A stretch of DNA of 64,000 nt from MAG-120531 sp038125995 (GCA_038125995.1 JAYPEX010000010.1:19434-83433); one strand, 5' to 3'; positions 17,071-26,621 are shown, numbered from the stretch's first letter. Numbers and translations: made by a program. The notes: a model not told the origin generated them from the letters alone.

Positions 17071-18396
17071 TTATGCGTATTCAAATCGAACCAAGCCATC
17101 CTCGTCAATACTTTTAAGGATGACCTTGTGCATAGTATTGACAAGTGATGGATCCCAAGGAGCTTTTACTTTGACGTAGTTTTCTGTAAAGCCATGGATG
17201 TATCCTTTTTTATTCTCCCCCTCAAATAAAACGTTGCGCTCTGAACCTAATTGAGATTCATAAAAGGCATGTCTGAGTTTTAAAGAGAGACCTCTTAGCA
17301 TTTTGGAACGTTTAGTTCTTACTTCTTGAGGAACAACTCCATCCATATCAATAGCTTCTGTATTCTCACGTTCAGAATAGGTAAAAACGTGTAGATAGGA
17401 TACTCCTAACTCAGAAAGATAGCGATAGGTTTCCAAAAAGTGTTCGTCAGTTTCCCCCGGAAAACCTACAATTACATCCACACCAATACAAGCATCTGGC
17501 ATTACTGACTTGATTTGACGCACCCTTTCGGTATACAAATCAGTTAAGTAACGTCTTTTCATCAGCTTTAAAAGTACATCACTTCCCGATTGCAATGGAA
17601 TGTGAAAGTGAGGAACAAAAGAGCGAGACTGGCTTACAAAATCAATCACGTCATTTTTAAGAAGATTGGGTTCGATAGAGGATATTCTCAATCTTGAGAT
17701 CCCCTCAACCTTATCTAGTGCTTGAACTAAATCAAAAAAGGTGTGTAAGTGTTTCTTATTTCCAAATTCACCCTTACCGTAATCCCCAATATTGACTCCG
17801 GTAAGCACTATTTCTTTAATTCCTTTGGAAGATATTTCTGCGGCATTTTTAAGAACGCGTTCCAAGGTATCCGATCTAGAGATTCCTCTAGCGAGTGGAA
17901 TTGTACAATAAGTACATTTGTAATCACAACCGTCTTGTACTTTTAAAAATGCTCTAGTTCTTCCTCCGATTGCATAAGAGCCAACATAAAAATCGGACTC
18001 TTCAATTTCACAAGCGTGAACCTGACCAAATTCATTTTTGGTCAAATCGTTTAAATAGGAAGTAAGCTGAAATTTTTCTTTGGTTCCCAACACAAGGTCT
18101 ACTCCATCAACTGCAGCTAACTCCTCAGGTTTTAATTGAGCATAACAACCAACTGCAGCAACAAAGGCATTGGGGTTTTTCTTTTGTGCTTTCTTGACGT
18201 AATTCTTGAATTTCTTATCGGCATTTTCAGTAACCGAGCACGTATTGATCACATAGATATCCGCATACTCATCAAAAGAAACGGATTTAAAGTTCTCCGC
18301 TTCGAATGAACGTTTAATCGTATCGGTCTCAGAAAAATTGAGTTTACACCCAAGGGTGTAAAAAGCTACTTTTTTAGAATTTACTTTAAGCTCCAT
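17071..18396 (-). CDS. mtaB: tRNA N6-threonylcarbamoyladenosine (t6A37) methylthiotransferase
   Basis: A 441-residue radical-SAM enzyme that adds a methylthio group to t6A at position 37 of tRNAs reading ANN codons. The N-terminal UPF0004 domain carries cysteines in T-L-G-C-K-L-N-F, I-N-T-C-S-V-T and A-V-G-C-Y-A-Q for one Fe-S cluster. The radical-SAM motif C-D-Y-K-C-T-Y-C lies at about residue 155, and a TRAM-like tail follows. The ATG at 18396 is preferred over one 33 bases earlier because it leaves a single base after the stop of the GlmU-like gene and begins right before the conserved domain. The two genes look co-transcribed. Confidence 0.94.
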   Translation of the reverse strand: MELKVNSKKVAFYTLGCKLNFSETDTIKRSFEAENFKSVSFDEYADIYVINTCSVTENADKKFKNYVKKAQKKNPNAFVAAVGCYAQLKPEELAAVDGVDLVLGTKEKFQLTSYLNDLTKNEFGQVHACEIEESDFYVGSYAIGGRTRAFLKVQDGCDYKCTYCTIPLARGISRSDTLERVLKNAAEISSKGIKEIVLTGVNIGDYGKGEFGNKKHLHTFFDLVQALDKVEGISRLRISSIEPNLLKNDVIDFVSQSRSFVPHFHIPLQSGSDVLLKLMKRRYLTDLYTERVRQIKSVMPDACIGVDVIVGFPGETDEHFLETYRYLSELGVSYLHVFTYSERENTEAIDMDGVVPQEVRTKRSKMLRGLSLKLRHAFYESQLGSERNVLFEGENKKGYIHGFTENYVKVKAPWDPSLVNTMHKVILKSIDEDGLVRFEYA

Positions 18397-18397
18397 T

Positions 18398-19410
18398 TTA
18401 ATCTTTTCTGTAAACTTTAGATTGTTCAAAGACCTCTTGAAGAATTACCTTATCTTCTTCACTGAGTACTATAGACCTGCGTTCCATAACTCGCTCTGCG
18501 GTATCTAGAGCCTTGCTTAACAGGTAGGTAGTAGAATTCTTATCACCACCCCAGCTAAAACTTGGCACAAAGTTCTTCACAAAACCAGATCCAAAAATTG
18601 TAGAACACACTCCAACTACCGTTGCAGTATTAAACATGGTATTTATAGCTGATTTAGAATGATCTCCCATAATGAGTCCACAGAACTGTCTTCCCGTAGT
18701 AACAAACCTATTTTGATCGTAATTCCACAATCGGGTGATTGAATAATCGTTCTTTAAGTTAGATGTATTCGTATCTGCTCCAATATTACACCATTCTCCA
18801 ATAACTGAATTTCCTAAAAATCCATCGTGACCTTTATTGGAATAACCAAAAACAATTGAATTATTGATTTCGCCTCCAACCTTACAATGAGGTCCGATAC
18901 TGATAGCTCCGTAGAATTTTGCAGCCATTTTGACAACGGAATGTTCCCCAAGAGAAAAAGGACCTCTAATGGCAGATGACTCCATCACTTCAGCATTTTT
19001 TCCAATGTAGATCGGTCCCGTAGAAGCATTAAATACGCTACAGGAAATCACAGCTCCTTCTTCCAAAAAGAATTGATCGGGATTGATTACTGTACAGTGT
19101 TCTGGAATAGGAGCACTTATTCTATCTTTAGTTAAAAGCTCAAAATCAGCTCGAAGCACTTCATCATTTTTCACAAACAATTCCCATACATGTTTGACAA
19201 CTAGCACTTCAAAATCAATCGCTATCAGATGAAGTTTACTGAGATCCTCAACTTTATTAGAAGATCTGTAAGCAATTAAATCTCCTTCATAGGTCAATCC
19301 TTGTNNNNNNNNNNNNNNNNNNNNNNNNNNNNNNNNNNNNNNNNNNNNNNNNNNNNNNNNNNNNNNNNNNNNNNNNNNNNNNNNNNNNNNNNNNNNNNNN
19401 NNNNATTCAT
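18398..19410 (-). CDS. GlmU-like left-handed beta-helix protein (interrupted by an assembly gap)
   Basis: The readable part (18398-19304) encodes 301 residues with hexapeptide-type repeats (I-Y-I-G-K-N-A-E-V, F-S-L-G-E-H-S-V-V-K, I-S-I-G-P-H-C-K-V-G-G) and ends in a helical tail. The beta-helix part resembles GlmU acetyltransferase and sugar nucleotidyltransferases. Flavobacterial relatives are about 390 residues and begin M-N-Y; an ATG-AAT at 19410-19405 just outside the gap fits. The run of 100 N (19305-19404) therefore probably hides about 85 residues of the N-terminal nucleotidyltransferase-like part. The gap edges do not overlap, so real sequence is missing. The exact substrate is unknown; glmU itself is not claimed. 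Confidence 0.8.
19305..19404. other. Assembly gap (100 N) with non-overlapping flanks
   Basis: Exactly 100 N within the GlmU-like gene. The left and right flanks share no sequence, unlike three other gaps in this window. From the expected gene length, about 250 bases of real sequence are estimated to be missing. Confidence 0.9.
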
Positions 19411-19432
19411 AATACAAATATAATCAACAAAA

Positions 19433-19466
19433 AAGTCACGTTTCAACCTCAATTGAAACGTGACTT
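19433..19466 (-). terminator. rpmE terminator
   Basis: A 14-bp perfect stem, AAGTCACGTTTCAA (19433-19446) with TTGAAACGTGACTT (19453-19466), around a 6-base loop. On the minus strand it is followed by a T run. It separates rpmE from the GlmU-like gene. Confidence 0.9.
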
Positions 19467-19488
19467 AAATATAAGGCTAAAAAATTCC

Positions 19489-19740
19489 TTACTTCTGGAA
19501 TTTCTTGTATTTGTTCTTGAATTTATCGATACGTCCTGCTGTATCAACCAATTTAGTTTTACCTGTGTAAAAAGGGTGAGAAGTTCTAGAAATCTCTAAC
19601 TTTACCAATGGGTATTCAACACCCTCAACTTCGATTGTTTCTTTTGCTTCTACAGTAGATTTAGTGATGAATACATCTTCGTTAGACATATCTTTGAATG
19701 CTACTAATCTATAATTCTCTGGATGAATTCCTTGTTTCAT
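19489..19740 (-). CDS. rpmE: 50S ribosomal protein L31, type B
   Basis: An 83-residue ribosomal protein starting M-K-Q-G-I-H-P-E-N-Y-R and containing S-R-T-S-H-P-F-Y-T-G-K, the L31 core. It lacks the C-x-x-C zinc ligands of the A type and has the longer loop of the B type, so it is the zinc-independent form. A consensus promoter lies at 19768-19797 and a strong terminator at 19433-19466, so it is a single-gene unit. The protein sits in the central protuberance of the large subunit. Confidence 0.97.
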   Translation of the reverse strand: MKQGIHPENYRLVAFKDMSNEDVFITKSTVEAKETIEVEGVEYPLVKLEISRTSHPFYTGKTKLVDTAGRIDKFKNKYKKFQK

Positions 19741-19767
19741 AATCTATTTACTTCTGATTTTGGACTG

Positions 19768-19797
19768 CAAATTTAATCTTTTTTATTAAACCAACAA
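19768..19797 (-). promoter_or_regulatory. rpmE promoter
   Basis: Minus strand TTG (19797-19795), a 19-base spacer and TAAATTTG (19775-19768), an exact Bacteroidota consensus. Its -33 element lies 3 bases from that of the divergent DUF4199 promoter. Confidence 0.75.
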
Positions 19798-19800
19798 TGT

Positions 19801-19829
19801 TTGATTAAAAAAATAATGATGTATCTTTA
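19801..19829 (+). promoter_or_regulatory. DUF4199 gene promoter
   Basis: TTG (19801-19803), an 18-base spacer and TATCTTTA (19822-19829), one base from the TAnnTTTG consensus. The gene starts at 19856. Confidence 0.6.
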
Positions 19830-19855
19830 TCTTATTAAAATTAAAACCAAATCTA

Positions 19856-20374
19856 ATGGAACAAAATGAAATAAAAACAGGTAAATACGCCTTAACTTAT
19901 GGAGGACTTCTAGGTATTGTAGGAGTTGTTTTTAGCGTAATGATCTACATGATGGATATGCTGTATGAACAAAGCCCAGTTCAAAGTATCATCGGTATTC
20001 TCGCTGCACTAATAATAATTTTCATAGGTGTTAAAACCTATAAAAAAGACAACGAAGGATACTTAACAGTTAAAGAAGCGATTAAAATCGGTTCAGGAGC
20101 AGGAGTGATTGCTGCCCTTGTAAGTATTGTTTACCTATTGATCTTAGCAAACGTAATCGAACCTGATTTTTGGAATAAAACTTACGAAATTGGTAGGCAA
20201 ACACTCATAGACACTTATCCTCAAATGTCAGACGAGCAAGTCGATCAAGCAATTGAAACTCAAAAAAGCATGAAGTGGATCACCTATCCAATGATGATTA
20301 TCATGAATACTCTTTTGGGCTTAATTATTGGACTGTTATCAGGAGTAATCTTAAAAAAGAAGCGAGAAGAGTAA
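19856..20374 (+). CDS. DUF4199 membrane protein
   Basis: A 172-residue integral membrane protein with four hydrophobic segments (about residues 13-34, 42-60, 78-100 and 144-166) and a periplasmic-looking loop between the third and fourth. The pattern, with a short charged start (E-I-K-T-G-K-Y-A-L-T-Y-G) and a conserved Y-K-K-D-N-E-G-Y-L-T-V-K-E-A-I after the second segment, fits DUF4199. In Flavobacteriia such a gene is regularly found just before a glycosyltransferase of the type that follows here, 36 bases downstream. A role in lipid-linked sugar or envelope assembly is only suggested by that context. Confidence 0.85.
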   Translation: MEQNEIKTGKYALTYGGLLGIVGVVFSVMIYMMDMLYEQSPVQSIIGILAALIIIFIGVKTYKKDNEGYLTVKEAIKIGSGAGVIAALVSIVYLLILANVIEPDFWNKTYEIGRQTLIDTYPQMSDEQVDQAIETQKSMKWITYPMMIIMNTLLGLIIGLLSGVILKKKREE

Positions 20375-20410
20375 ACAAAAAGCTTATTTTTGTTGACTCA
20401 AATCACACAC

Positions 20411-21531
20411 ATGCAGATTTCTGTAGTCATACCTTTATTAAACGAAGAAGAATCTTTAAGAGAATTATACAATTGGATTGCATCGGTGATGCAGTCCAAT
20501 TCTTTTTCTTATGAGGTCATCTTTATTGATGATGGAAGTGATGATGGTTCGTGGAATCTCATAGAAGAACTCTCAGAAAAACATTCAGAGATTAAAGGAA
20601 TCAAGTTTTCCANNNNNNNNNNNNNNNNNNNNNNNNNNNNNNNNNNNNNNNNNNNNNNNNNNNNNNNNNNNNNNNNNNNNNNNNNNNNNNNNNNNNNNNN
20701 NNNNNNNNNNNNCTCATAGAAGAACTCTCAGAAAAACATTCAGAGATTAAAGGAATCAAGTTTTCCAAAAACTTTGGAAAATCTCAAGCTTTAGACGCAG
20801 GTTTTGAACTAGCTGAGGGTGAAGTCATCATCACAATGGATGCTGATCTTCAAGATAATCCAGAAGAGATTCCAATGCTCTACCAGATGATTACCTATCA
20901 AGGTTATCAGTTGGTATCTGGATGGAAAAAGAAGCGATTTGATTCTGTATTGTTGAAGAACATTCCTTCTAAACTCTTCAATTGGGCTGCTCGTAAAACC
21001 TCAGGAATCAAACTTCACGATTTTAATTGCGGGATTAAGGCTTATAAAAATGAAGTTGTAAAAAACATCAAAGTTACAGGAGAAATGCACCGCTATATTC
21101 CAGTACTTGCTAAAAATGCAGGTTATTCCAATATAGGGGAGCATGTTGTAAAGCATCAGGCTAGAAAATACGGAAAGACAAAATTTGGTATGAGTCGATT
21201 TATCAATGGATTTTTAGATTTAATAACCATTTGGTTCGTCGGTAAATTCGGCAAAAGACCCATGCATTTTTTTGGAGCTTGGGGAGTCATCGTCTTTATT
21301 GTTGGTTTTTTATTCACCCTTTACTTGGGAATTGACAAACTTTTTATCAATACAACAGGAAGACTCATCACAGAGCGACCTGAATTTTATATAGCATTGA
21401 TTTGTATCCTTTTAGGAACACAACTCTTTTTGGCTGGTTTTGTAGGAGAACTACTGATTCGCCAACAAAAACAAACTAACTACTACAACATCTTAAAGAA
21501 AATAGGCATTAAAACACAAAAGAAAGAATAA
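20411..21531 (+). CDS. Family 2 glycosyltransferase, polyprenyl-phosphate type (split by a false gap)
   Basis: After collapsing the duplicated 55 bases and the N run (20558-20767), the frame is continuous and encodes 321 residues. The N-terminal GT-A domain has V-V-I-P-L-L-N-E-E-E, F-I-D-D-G-S-D-D-G-S and the metal site in M-D-A-D-L-Q-D. Two C-terminal membrane segments (about the last 90 residues) and a basic cytoplasmic tail match GtrB/dolichyl-phosphate-mannose-synthase-like enzymes that put a sugar on a polyprenyl phosphate. The ATG at 20411 is preferred over an upstream TTG. The phosphohexomutase that follows 5 bases later could supply activated sugar. The sugar is unknown. Confidence 0.92.
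20558..20767. other. False assembly gap: identical 55-base copies around 100 N
   Basis: Bases 20558-20612 and 20713-20767 are identical, with 100 N between them. Removing one copy and the N keeps the glycosyltransferase frame (966 bases, divisible by three). The duplication is a contig overlap and not a biological repeat. Confidence 0.95.
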
Positions 21532-21536
21532 TATTG

Positions 21537-23237
21537 ATGAGTTATATCGAGCGCGCCCAGGAATGGACAGATGACTTTTTTGACAATGACACTGTAAATG
21601 AGGTTTTAAAAATGAAGCAAAACCCAGAGTTGTTGGAGGATTGCTTTTACAGAGACTTAGAGTTTGGAACTGGTGGAATGAGAGGTGTTATGGGAGTTGG
21701 AACCAATAGGATCAACGAATACACCCTTGGAAAGAACACACAAGGATTAGCGAATTATTTAAAAGAGCTCTATCCTACAAAAGAATTAAAAGTGGCTATT
21801 GCCTACGATTGTAGAAATAACTCCAATACTTTGGCTCAAACAGTAGCGAATGTACTTTCTGCTAATGGTATTGTCGCGTATTTATATCCAGAGCTTCGAA
21901 CGACTCCTGCCCTTTCTTTTTCTGTTAAAGAACTCAATTGCCAAGCGGGGATTGTTCTTACCGCATCACACAATCCACCTGAGTACAATGGCTATAAGGT
22001 CTATTGGGCTGATGGTGGACAAATTGTTCCTCCTCAGGATCAAGAAATCGTCAATCACATCAATGCAATAGGATTTAAAGATGTCAATTTTAATGCTAAT
22101 GCATCCCTCATTAAATTAGTAGGAAAGGATACTGATGAAGCCTTCTTTAACGCATCTGTTGCCAATGGAGATTTTAAGGCTCCAAATAAAGAAAATTTAA
22201 ATATCGTCTTTACTCCCCTCCACGGAACGTCTATTACAGCAATTCCGGAAGTGCTTAAAAGAGCCGGATACAACAATGTTCATATCGTTGAATCACAAAG
22301 AACACCCGATGGTAATTTTCCAACGGTGAAATCGCCGAATCCAGAAGAACCAGAAGCTTTAAAATTGGCACTAGAATTAGCTGAAAAGGTAAATGCCGAT
22401 ATCGTTATAGGAACTGATCCCGATTCTGATCGATTGGGTATTGCTGTCAGAGACCAAAGTGGAAAACTAATTCTACTCAATGGAAATCAAACAATGGTGC
22501 TGATGATTGATTTTTTGTTACAAGAGCGCCAAAAGAAAGGATTTAAAAAAGGAGATTATATCGCCTCAACCATTGTATCGACTCCAATGATGAAGGTCAT
22601 TGCTGATGCTTATGGGGTTGGATACATCGAAACACTTACCGGTTTTAAATGGATTGCTGATGCCATTAAAAACAGAGAACAACAATACTTCATTGGAGGT
22701 GGTGAAGAAAGCTATGGATTTATGGTAGGTGACTTTGTCAGAGATAAAGATGCAGTAACCTCTACCCTTTTAGCTTGTGAAATTGCAACTTATGCAAAAT
22801 CTGAAGGCATCAGTATGCATCAGAAACTATTAGAACTCTACAAAAAATATGGATGTTATAAAGAACATTTGATTTCACTGGTTAAAAAAGGAAAGAAAGG
22901 AGCTGAAGAAATCGCTCAAATGATGGTGGATTTAAGACAAGAGCCACCACACAATATTGGAGGTGAAAAAGTAATCAGGGTTGCGGATTATCAAGAGTCT
23001 ACTTTTAAAGACTTGAGAGACAACTCTGAAACAACCATTGATTTACCCAAATCCAATGTACTGATTTTTCACACCGATAAAGGTTCGATGATTGCCGCCA
23101 GACCAAGTGGAACGGAACCTAAAATCAAATTTTACATCAGCGTCAACGCTTCATTATCAACTACAAATGACTACCTCAATACATCACAAGAATTACAAGA
23201 ACGAATCGATGCGATTGCAAAAGACTTTAACAATTAA
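21537..23237 (+). CDS. Phosphoglucomutase/phosphomannomutase family protein
   Basis: A 566-residue cytoplasmic alpha-D-phosphohexomutase. The phosphoserine loop T-A-S-H-N-P-P is at about residue 143, the metal-binding D-P-D-S-D-R at about residue 299, the sugar-binding G-G-G-E-E-S-Y-G-F at about residue 386, and the phosphate-binding R-P-S-G-T-E-P-K near the C-terminus. These are the four active-site loops in the right order. Length matches the longer PgcA-type mutases, which interconvert glucose 1- and 6-phosphate. The ATG at 21537 is chosen over the TTG one codon earlier. It follows the glycosyltransferase gene by 5 bases and precedes the ABC exporter by 3, so the three are probably one transcript. 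Confidence 0.95.
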   Translation: MSYIERAQEWTDDFFDNDTVNEVLKMKQNPELLEDCFYRDLEFGTGGMRGVMGVGTNRINEYTLGKNTQGLANYLKELYPTKELKVAIAYDCRNNSNTLAQTVANVLSANGIVAYLYPELRTTPALSFSVKELNCQAGIVLTASHNPPEYNGYKVYWADGGQIVPPQDQEIVNHINAIGFKDVNFNANASLIKLVGKDTDEAFFNASVANGDFKAPNKENLNIVFTPLHGTSITAIPEVLKRAGYNNVHIVESQRTPDGNFPTVKSPNPEEPEALKLALELAEKVNADIVIGTDPDSDRLGIAVRDQSGKLILLNGNQTMVLMIDFLLQERQKKGFKKGDYIASTIVSTPMMKVIADAYGVGYIETLTGFKWIADAIKNREQQYFIGGGEESYGFMVGDFVRDKDAVTSTLLACEIATYAKSEGISMHQKLLELYKKYGCYKEHLISLVKKGKKGAEEIAQMMVDLRQEPPHNIGGEKVIRVADYQESTFKDLRDNSETTIDLPKSNVLIFHTDKGSMIAARPSGTEPKIKFYISVNASLSTTNDYLNTSQELQERIDAIAKDFNN

Positions 23238-23240
23238 ACG

Positions 23241-25064
23241 ATGAACTACTTTAAGAGAATATTGAGTTTTGCCAAGCCGTATAAGAAATACGCCCTTCTC
23301 AATATTTTTTTTAACATTCTCTATGCCTTGTTTTCAGCACTGTCATTTGCAGCGCTCATTCCTATGTTGGATGTGCTTTTTGACAAAACCAAACAGATTG
23401 AAATAAAACCCATTTACAATGGGATTGGTAATTTAAAAACCTTTGTTCAAGACAGCCTCAATTACCACTTATCTCAAATAAGTGGTAATGATGAAATCGG
23501 TGGACTTTTTATGGTGATTGGTCTTATTTTAGGACTCTTTTTTCTTAAAAATTTATTCAACTATTTAGCGATGTATTTTATTACTTTCCTCAGAAATGGG
23601 GTATTAAAAGACATTCGCAATGCACTGTATGATAAAATTGTATCCCTTCCTATCTTCTATTTTACCAATAAACGAAAGGGAGATATGCTCTCGAGAATCA
23701 CAACCGATGTTCTTGAGGTTCAAACATCCTTTTTATCCATCTTAGAACTCATCGTTCGTGAGCCTTTAACGATCGTCTTCACCTTACTCGTGATGCTATT
23801 CATCTCAGTTAAGTTGACCATCTTCGTACTTGTGGTGATTCCAATATCAGGAGCGATCATCTCCAGAATTGGCAAGTCGCTCAAAAAGAAATCGGATCGC
23901 GTTCAACAAGAACAGGGTAAAATTCTATCTGTTGTAGAAGAATCACTCGGAGGATTAAAAATCATTCAAGCTTTTGTGGCTGAAAAGAAATTTAAAGCCT
24001 TATTTCACCATACCACTGATCGTTTTTTTCACTTTTCAAACAGTTTGCTCAACCGACAAAATTTAGCTTCTCCAACTTCTGAATTTTTAGGAATTGCTGT
24101 AATAGGCGTCTTACTGTGGTACGGCGGTACAATGGTCTTAATCGAAGGAAGTCTAGAAGCCTCCTCTTTTATCGCCTATATGGGATTAGCATATAACATT
24201 CTTACTCCCGCCAAGGCGATCAGCAAGGCTTCTTACGGCCTTAAGAAAGGAAATGCCGCAGCTGCTCGTATCCTTGAGGTCCTCGACGACAGAAGTGGAT
24301 TAGACGAGATCAAAGAAGCTCAAGAATTCAGTTCATTTAAGAGTTCTATTGAATTTAAAGAGCTGTGTTTTTCATATGAAGACAATCAGGTTCTCGATGC
24401 TGTCAATCTGAGTTTAAACAAAGGAGAAACGCTAGCCTTGGTCGGGCAATCAGGTTCAGGAAAAACTACCCTAGCAAATCTTCTAATGCGCTTCTATCCT
24501 ATTGAAAAAGGTGTCATTGAAATCGACGGACAAAACATCAAAGATTTTAGCCTTAAGTCGCTAAGATCAAATATGGCCTTTGTATCTCAGGAATCCATAC
24601 TTTTTAACGATTCTGTAATTAATAATATTTGTTTAGGAGTTGAAAACTGCAGTGAAGAACAAGTAATTGAAGCTGCAAAAGCAGCCAATGCTCATGAATT
24701 CATTTTACAATTAGAACAAGGATATCAAACCAATATTGGCGATGGTGGCAACAAACTAAGTGGTGGACAAAAACAACGATTAGCCATTGCGAGAGCCATT
24801 TTGAAGAATCCTCCCATTATGATTCTCGATGAGGCTACCTCTGCCCTAGACACACAGAGTGAACAACTCGTTCAAGATGCTTTAGAAAAATTGATGCAAA
24901 ACAGGACTACCTTAGTAATTGCTCACAGACTGTCTACCATTAAAAACGCTGATAAAATTGCTGTGATGCAAAATGGCAAGGTCCTAGAACTAGGAACGCA
25001 TGAAGAGCTCATTGCGAATGAAAATCACTATTATAAATTAGTGAATCTTCAATCACTTTCTTAA
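23241..25064 (+). CDS. ABC exporter, fused permease and ATPase (MsbA-like)
   Basis: A 607-residue half-transporter. The N-terminal half has about six membrane segments (residues 15-345). The C-terminal nucleotide-binding domain has Walker A G-Q-S-G-S-G-K-T-T at about residue 404, the signature L-S-G-G-Q-K-Q-R at about 509 and Walker B I-M-I-L-D-E-A-T-S-A-L-D at about 530. The architecture is that of lipid or multidrug flippases such as MsbA. Position directly after glycosyltransferase and sugar-mutase genes makes a lipid or glycolipid substrate plausible, but this is inference. It works as a dimer in the inner membrane. Confidence 0.93.
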   Translation: MNYFKRILSFAKPYKKYALLNIFFNILYALFSALSFAALIPMLDVLFDKTKQIEIKPIYNGIGNLKTFVQDSLNYHLSQISGNDEIGGLFMVIGLILGLFFLKNLFNYLAMYFITFLRNGVLKDIRNALYDKIVSLPIFYFTNKRKGDMLSRITTDVLEVQTSFLSILELIVREPLTIVFTLLVMLFISVKLTIFVLVVIPISGAIISRIGKSLKKKSDRVQQEQGKILSVVEESLGGLKIIQAFVAEKKFKALFHHTTDRFFHFSNSLLNRQNLASPTSEFLGIAVIGVLLWYGGTMVLIEGSLEASSFIAYMGLAYNILTPAKAISKASYGLKKGNAAAARILEVLDDRSGLDEIKEAQEFSSFKSSIEFKELCFSYEDNQVLDAVNLSLNKGETLALVGQSGSGKTTLANLLMRFYPIEKGVIEIDGQNIKDFSLKSLRSNMAFVSQESILFNDSVINNICLGVENCSEEQVIEAAKAANAHEFILQLEQGYQTNIGDGGNKLSGGQKQRLAIARAILKNPPIMILDEATSALDTQSEQLVQDALEKLMQNRTTLVIAHRLSTIKNADKIAVMQNGKVLELGTHEELIANENHYYKLVNLQSLS

Positions 25065-25105
25065 ACCTTTTGTATCTTTAGTAGTCCAATATACAAACAC
25101 TTCAA

Positions 25106-25648
25106 TTGATCGAAGAACGTCTACTTGTTGAAAATCTACAAAATGAAAGCTTAAAGCACTCGGCATTTGAAATGCTAGTTGATGCTTATAAGGAGCGTTT
25201 GTATTGGCATATTCGTAGAATATTACTCGATCACGACGATACCGATGATGTGCTTCAAAACACCTTTATCAAATGTTTTGAAAATATCAATTCATTTAAA
25301 GGCAATTCCAAGCTTTATTCCTGGCTCTATCGAATTGCAACTAATGAAGCCTTGAGTTTTTTAAGACAAAAATCTAGAAAATTAGGCATCGAATCGAGTG
25401 ATTATATCGACCAAAAAGCTTCGCAATTAGAATCTGATGTGTATTTTGAGGGAGATGCCATCGAAACCTCCCTTCAAAAAGCATTGGCAAGCCTTCCAGA
25501 AAAGCAACGATTGGTTTTTAATATGAAGTATTTTGAAGAAATGAAATACGAGGAAATATCTGAAATATTGGAGACCTCCGTAGGTGCATTAAAAGCTTCC
25601 TACCATCATGCTACCACAAAAATTAAAGAATTTTTAACCGAGCATTAA
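25106..25648 (+). CDS. RNA polymerase ECF-type sigma factor
   Basis: A 180-residue sigma factor. Region 2 holds D-D-T-D-D-V-L-Q-N-T-F-I-K-C-F at about residues 47-61 and L-Y-S-W-L-Y-R-I-A-T-N-E-A; region 4 holds R-L-V-F-N-M-K-Y-F-E-E-M and Y-E-E-I-S-E-I-L. The start is TTG at 25106: a stop lies 8 codons upstream in frame with no ATG between, and later ATGs would cut region 2. A -7-like TATCTTTA precedes it. It begins a module with a probable anti-sigma gene and a Spy-like periplasmic gene. Relatives are common in Flavobacteriia as general or envelope-stress sigma factors. Confidence 0.9.
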   Translation: MIEERLLVENLQNESLKHSAFEMLVDAYKERLYWHIRRILLDHDDTDDVLQNTFIKCFENINSFKGNSKLYSWLYRIATNEALSFLRQKSRKLGIESSDYIDQKASQLESDVYFEGDAIETSLQKALASLPEKQRLVFNMKYFEEMKYEEISEILETSVGALKASYHHATTKIKEFLTEH

Positions 25649-25679
25649 ACCTTTTGTAAAAAAACACATCTTACTTGAT

Positions 25680-26162
25680 ATGAACGAGATACCAAAAAAT
25701 AATCCCTTTAAAATACCAGAAAATTATCTGGAAGACTTCAAGGTTTCCCTTGGAGAAAAGAAGGCTCGTTCTGGCTTTAGCGCTCCAGACAACTACTTTG
25801 ATTCATTTAAGGTAAGGCTTCCAGAGAAAGAGAAGGAGTCCAAACCAAAAGTTGTTCGATTGTTCAACAGTTATAAGATTACTGCAATAGCGGCAGCCAT
25901 CACAATCTTAATTGCTGTTCCCATCCTTATCAATTCTAACCAATCAACTGTATTAGATTTTGAGCAATTGAGTTTTAATGAGGTCGATTCGTATCTGAGA
26001 TCTACTCAAACCTCTTTTGATAATTATGAATTAGCGAGCAACTTACCTCAAGGGACTTCTGAATTGGATTTTTTAGCTTCCAACAAGTCCGCTATTGAAG
26101 ACTATATCGATTTACAAATAGAAGAATATTCAGAATTAAATCTCTTTGGAAATGACTACTAA
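25680..26162 (+). CDS. Probable anti-sigma factor, single-pass membrane protein
   Basis: A 160-residue protein with a soluble N-terminal half (two similar short motifs, P-E-N-Y-L-E-D-F-K-V and P-D-N-Y-F-D-S-F-K-V), one membrane segment at about residues 65-83 (I-T-A-I-A-A-A-I-T-I-L-I-A-V-P) and an acidic outer part. The inner repeat resembles a sigma-binding hairpin, but this is not proven. It lies 31 bases after the sigma gene and overlaps the next gene by 11 bases. Role inferred from position and topology, as for the similar gene at 3237-3668, with which it shares no obvious sequence. Confidence 0.7.
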   Translation: MNEIPKNNPFKIPENYLEDFKVSLGEKKARSGFSAPDNYFDSFKVRLPEKEKESKPKVVRLFNSYKITAIAAAITILIAVPILINSNQSTVLDFEQLSFNEVDSYLRSTQTSFDNYELASNLPQGTSELDFLASNKSAIEDYIDLQIEEYSELNLFGNDY

Positions 26163-26621
26163 ACTCTACCTTTCACTTCTCTTAATCTTTTGTACACTAT
26201 TTTCGTACGCACAAACTAATAGTGAGAATAATCAATTCGAAAAAATTAAGAGTTTCAAAGTTGCTTATTTTACAGAACAACTCTCCTTGACTGCTGAAGA
26301 AGCATCTAATTTTTGGCCTGTATACAATCAATTTGAAGAAGCTCAAATTGAAATGTGGCTATCGATGAGAAAAAGAGCTGAATCATCCAATGAAGATCCT
26401 GGCTCACTGAGTGAGTCTGAAGCTAAAAAACTTCTTGAAGAATACATAGCTGAGCGAACTGCAGAACATTTGAGAACCATGAAACTCTACAAGGATTTAC
26501 AAAATGTTTTGCCAACCAAAAAAGTACTCTTATTGCCTAGAGCTGAAGATAGCTTTAGAAGAAAACTAATGAGAATGCACAGAGAACGAAGAGATCAAGA
26601 AAATCAATCTAAAGAAATAGC
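26152..26621 (+). CDS. Spy/CpxP-like periplasmic protein associated with the sigma factor (3' end missing)
   Basis: The readable 156 residues have a signal peptide (hydrophobic core then S-Y-A-Q at about residue 21) and a helical, charged domain. Elements such as Y-F-T-E-Q-L-S-L-T-A-E-E-A and F-W-P-V-Y-N-Q-F resemble periplasmic proteins found behind ECF factors in Bacteroidota, which recall the LTXXQ-type Spy/CpxP helix proteins. The ATG at 26152 overlaps the end of the anti-sigma gene and is favoured over a TTG two codons earlier. The gene runs into an N run at 26622, so the stop is not seen. It may act as the sensor or chaperone of the module. Confidence 0.75.

Noticed and set aside
18398..19410. 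Naming the beta-helix gene glmU
   Set aside because: Flavobacterial relatives form a separate GlmU-like group of about 390 residues, and the N-terminal part needed to decide lies in a gap.
20558..20767. Direct repeat of 55 bases
   Set aside because: The same thing occurs at three N runs with the same length, and collapsing restores the genes, so it is an assembly product.
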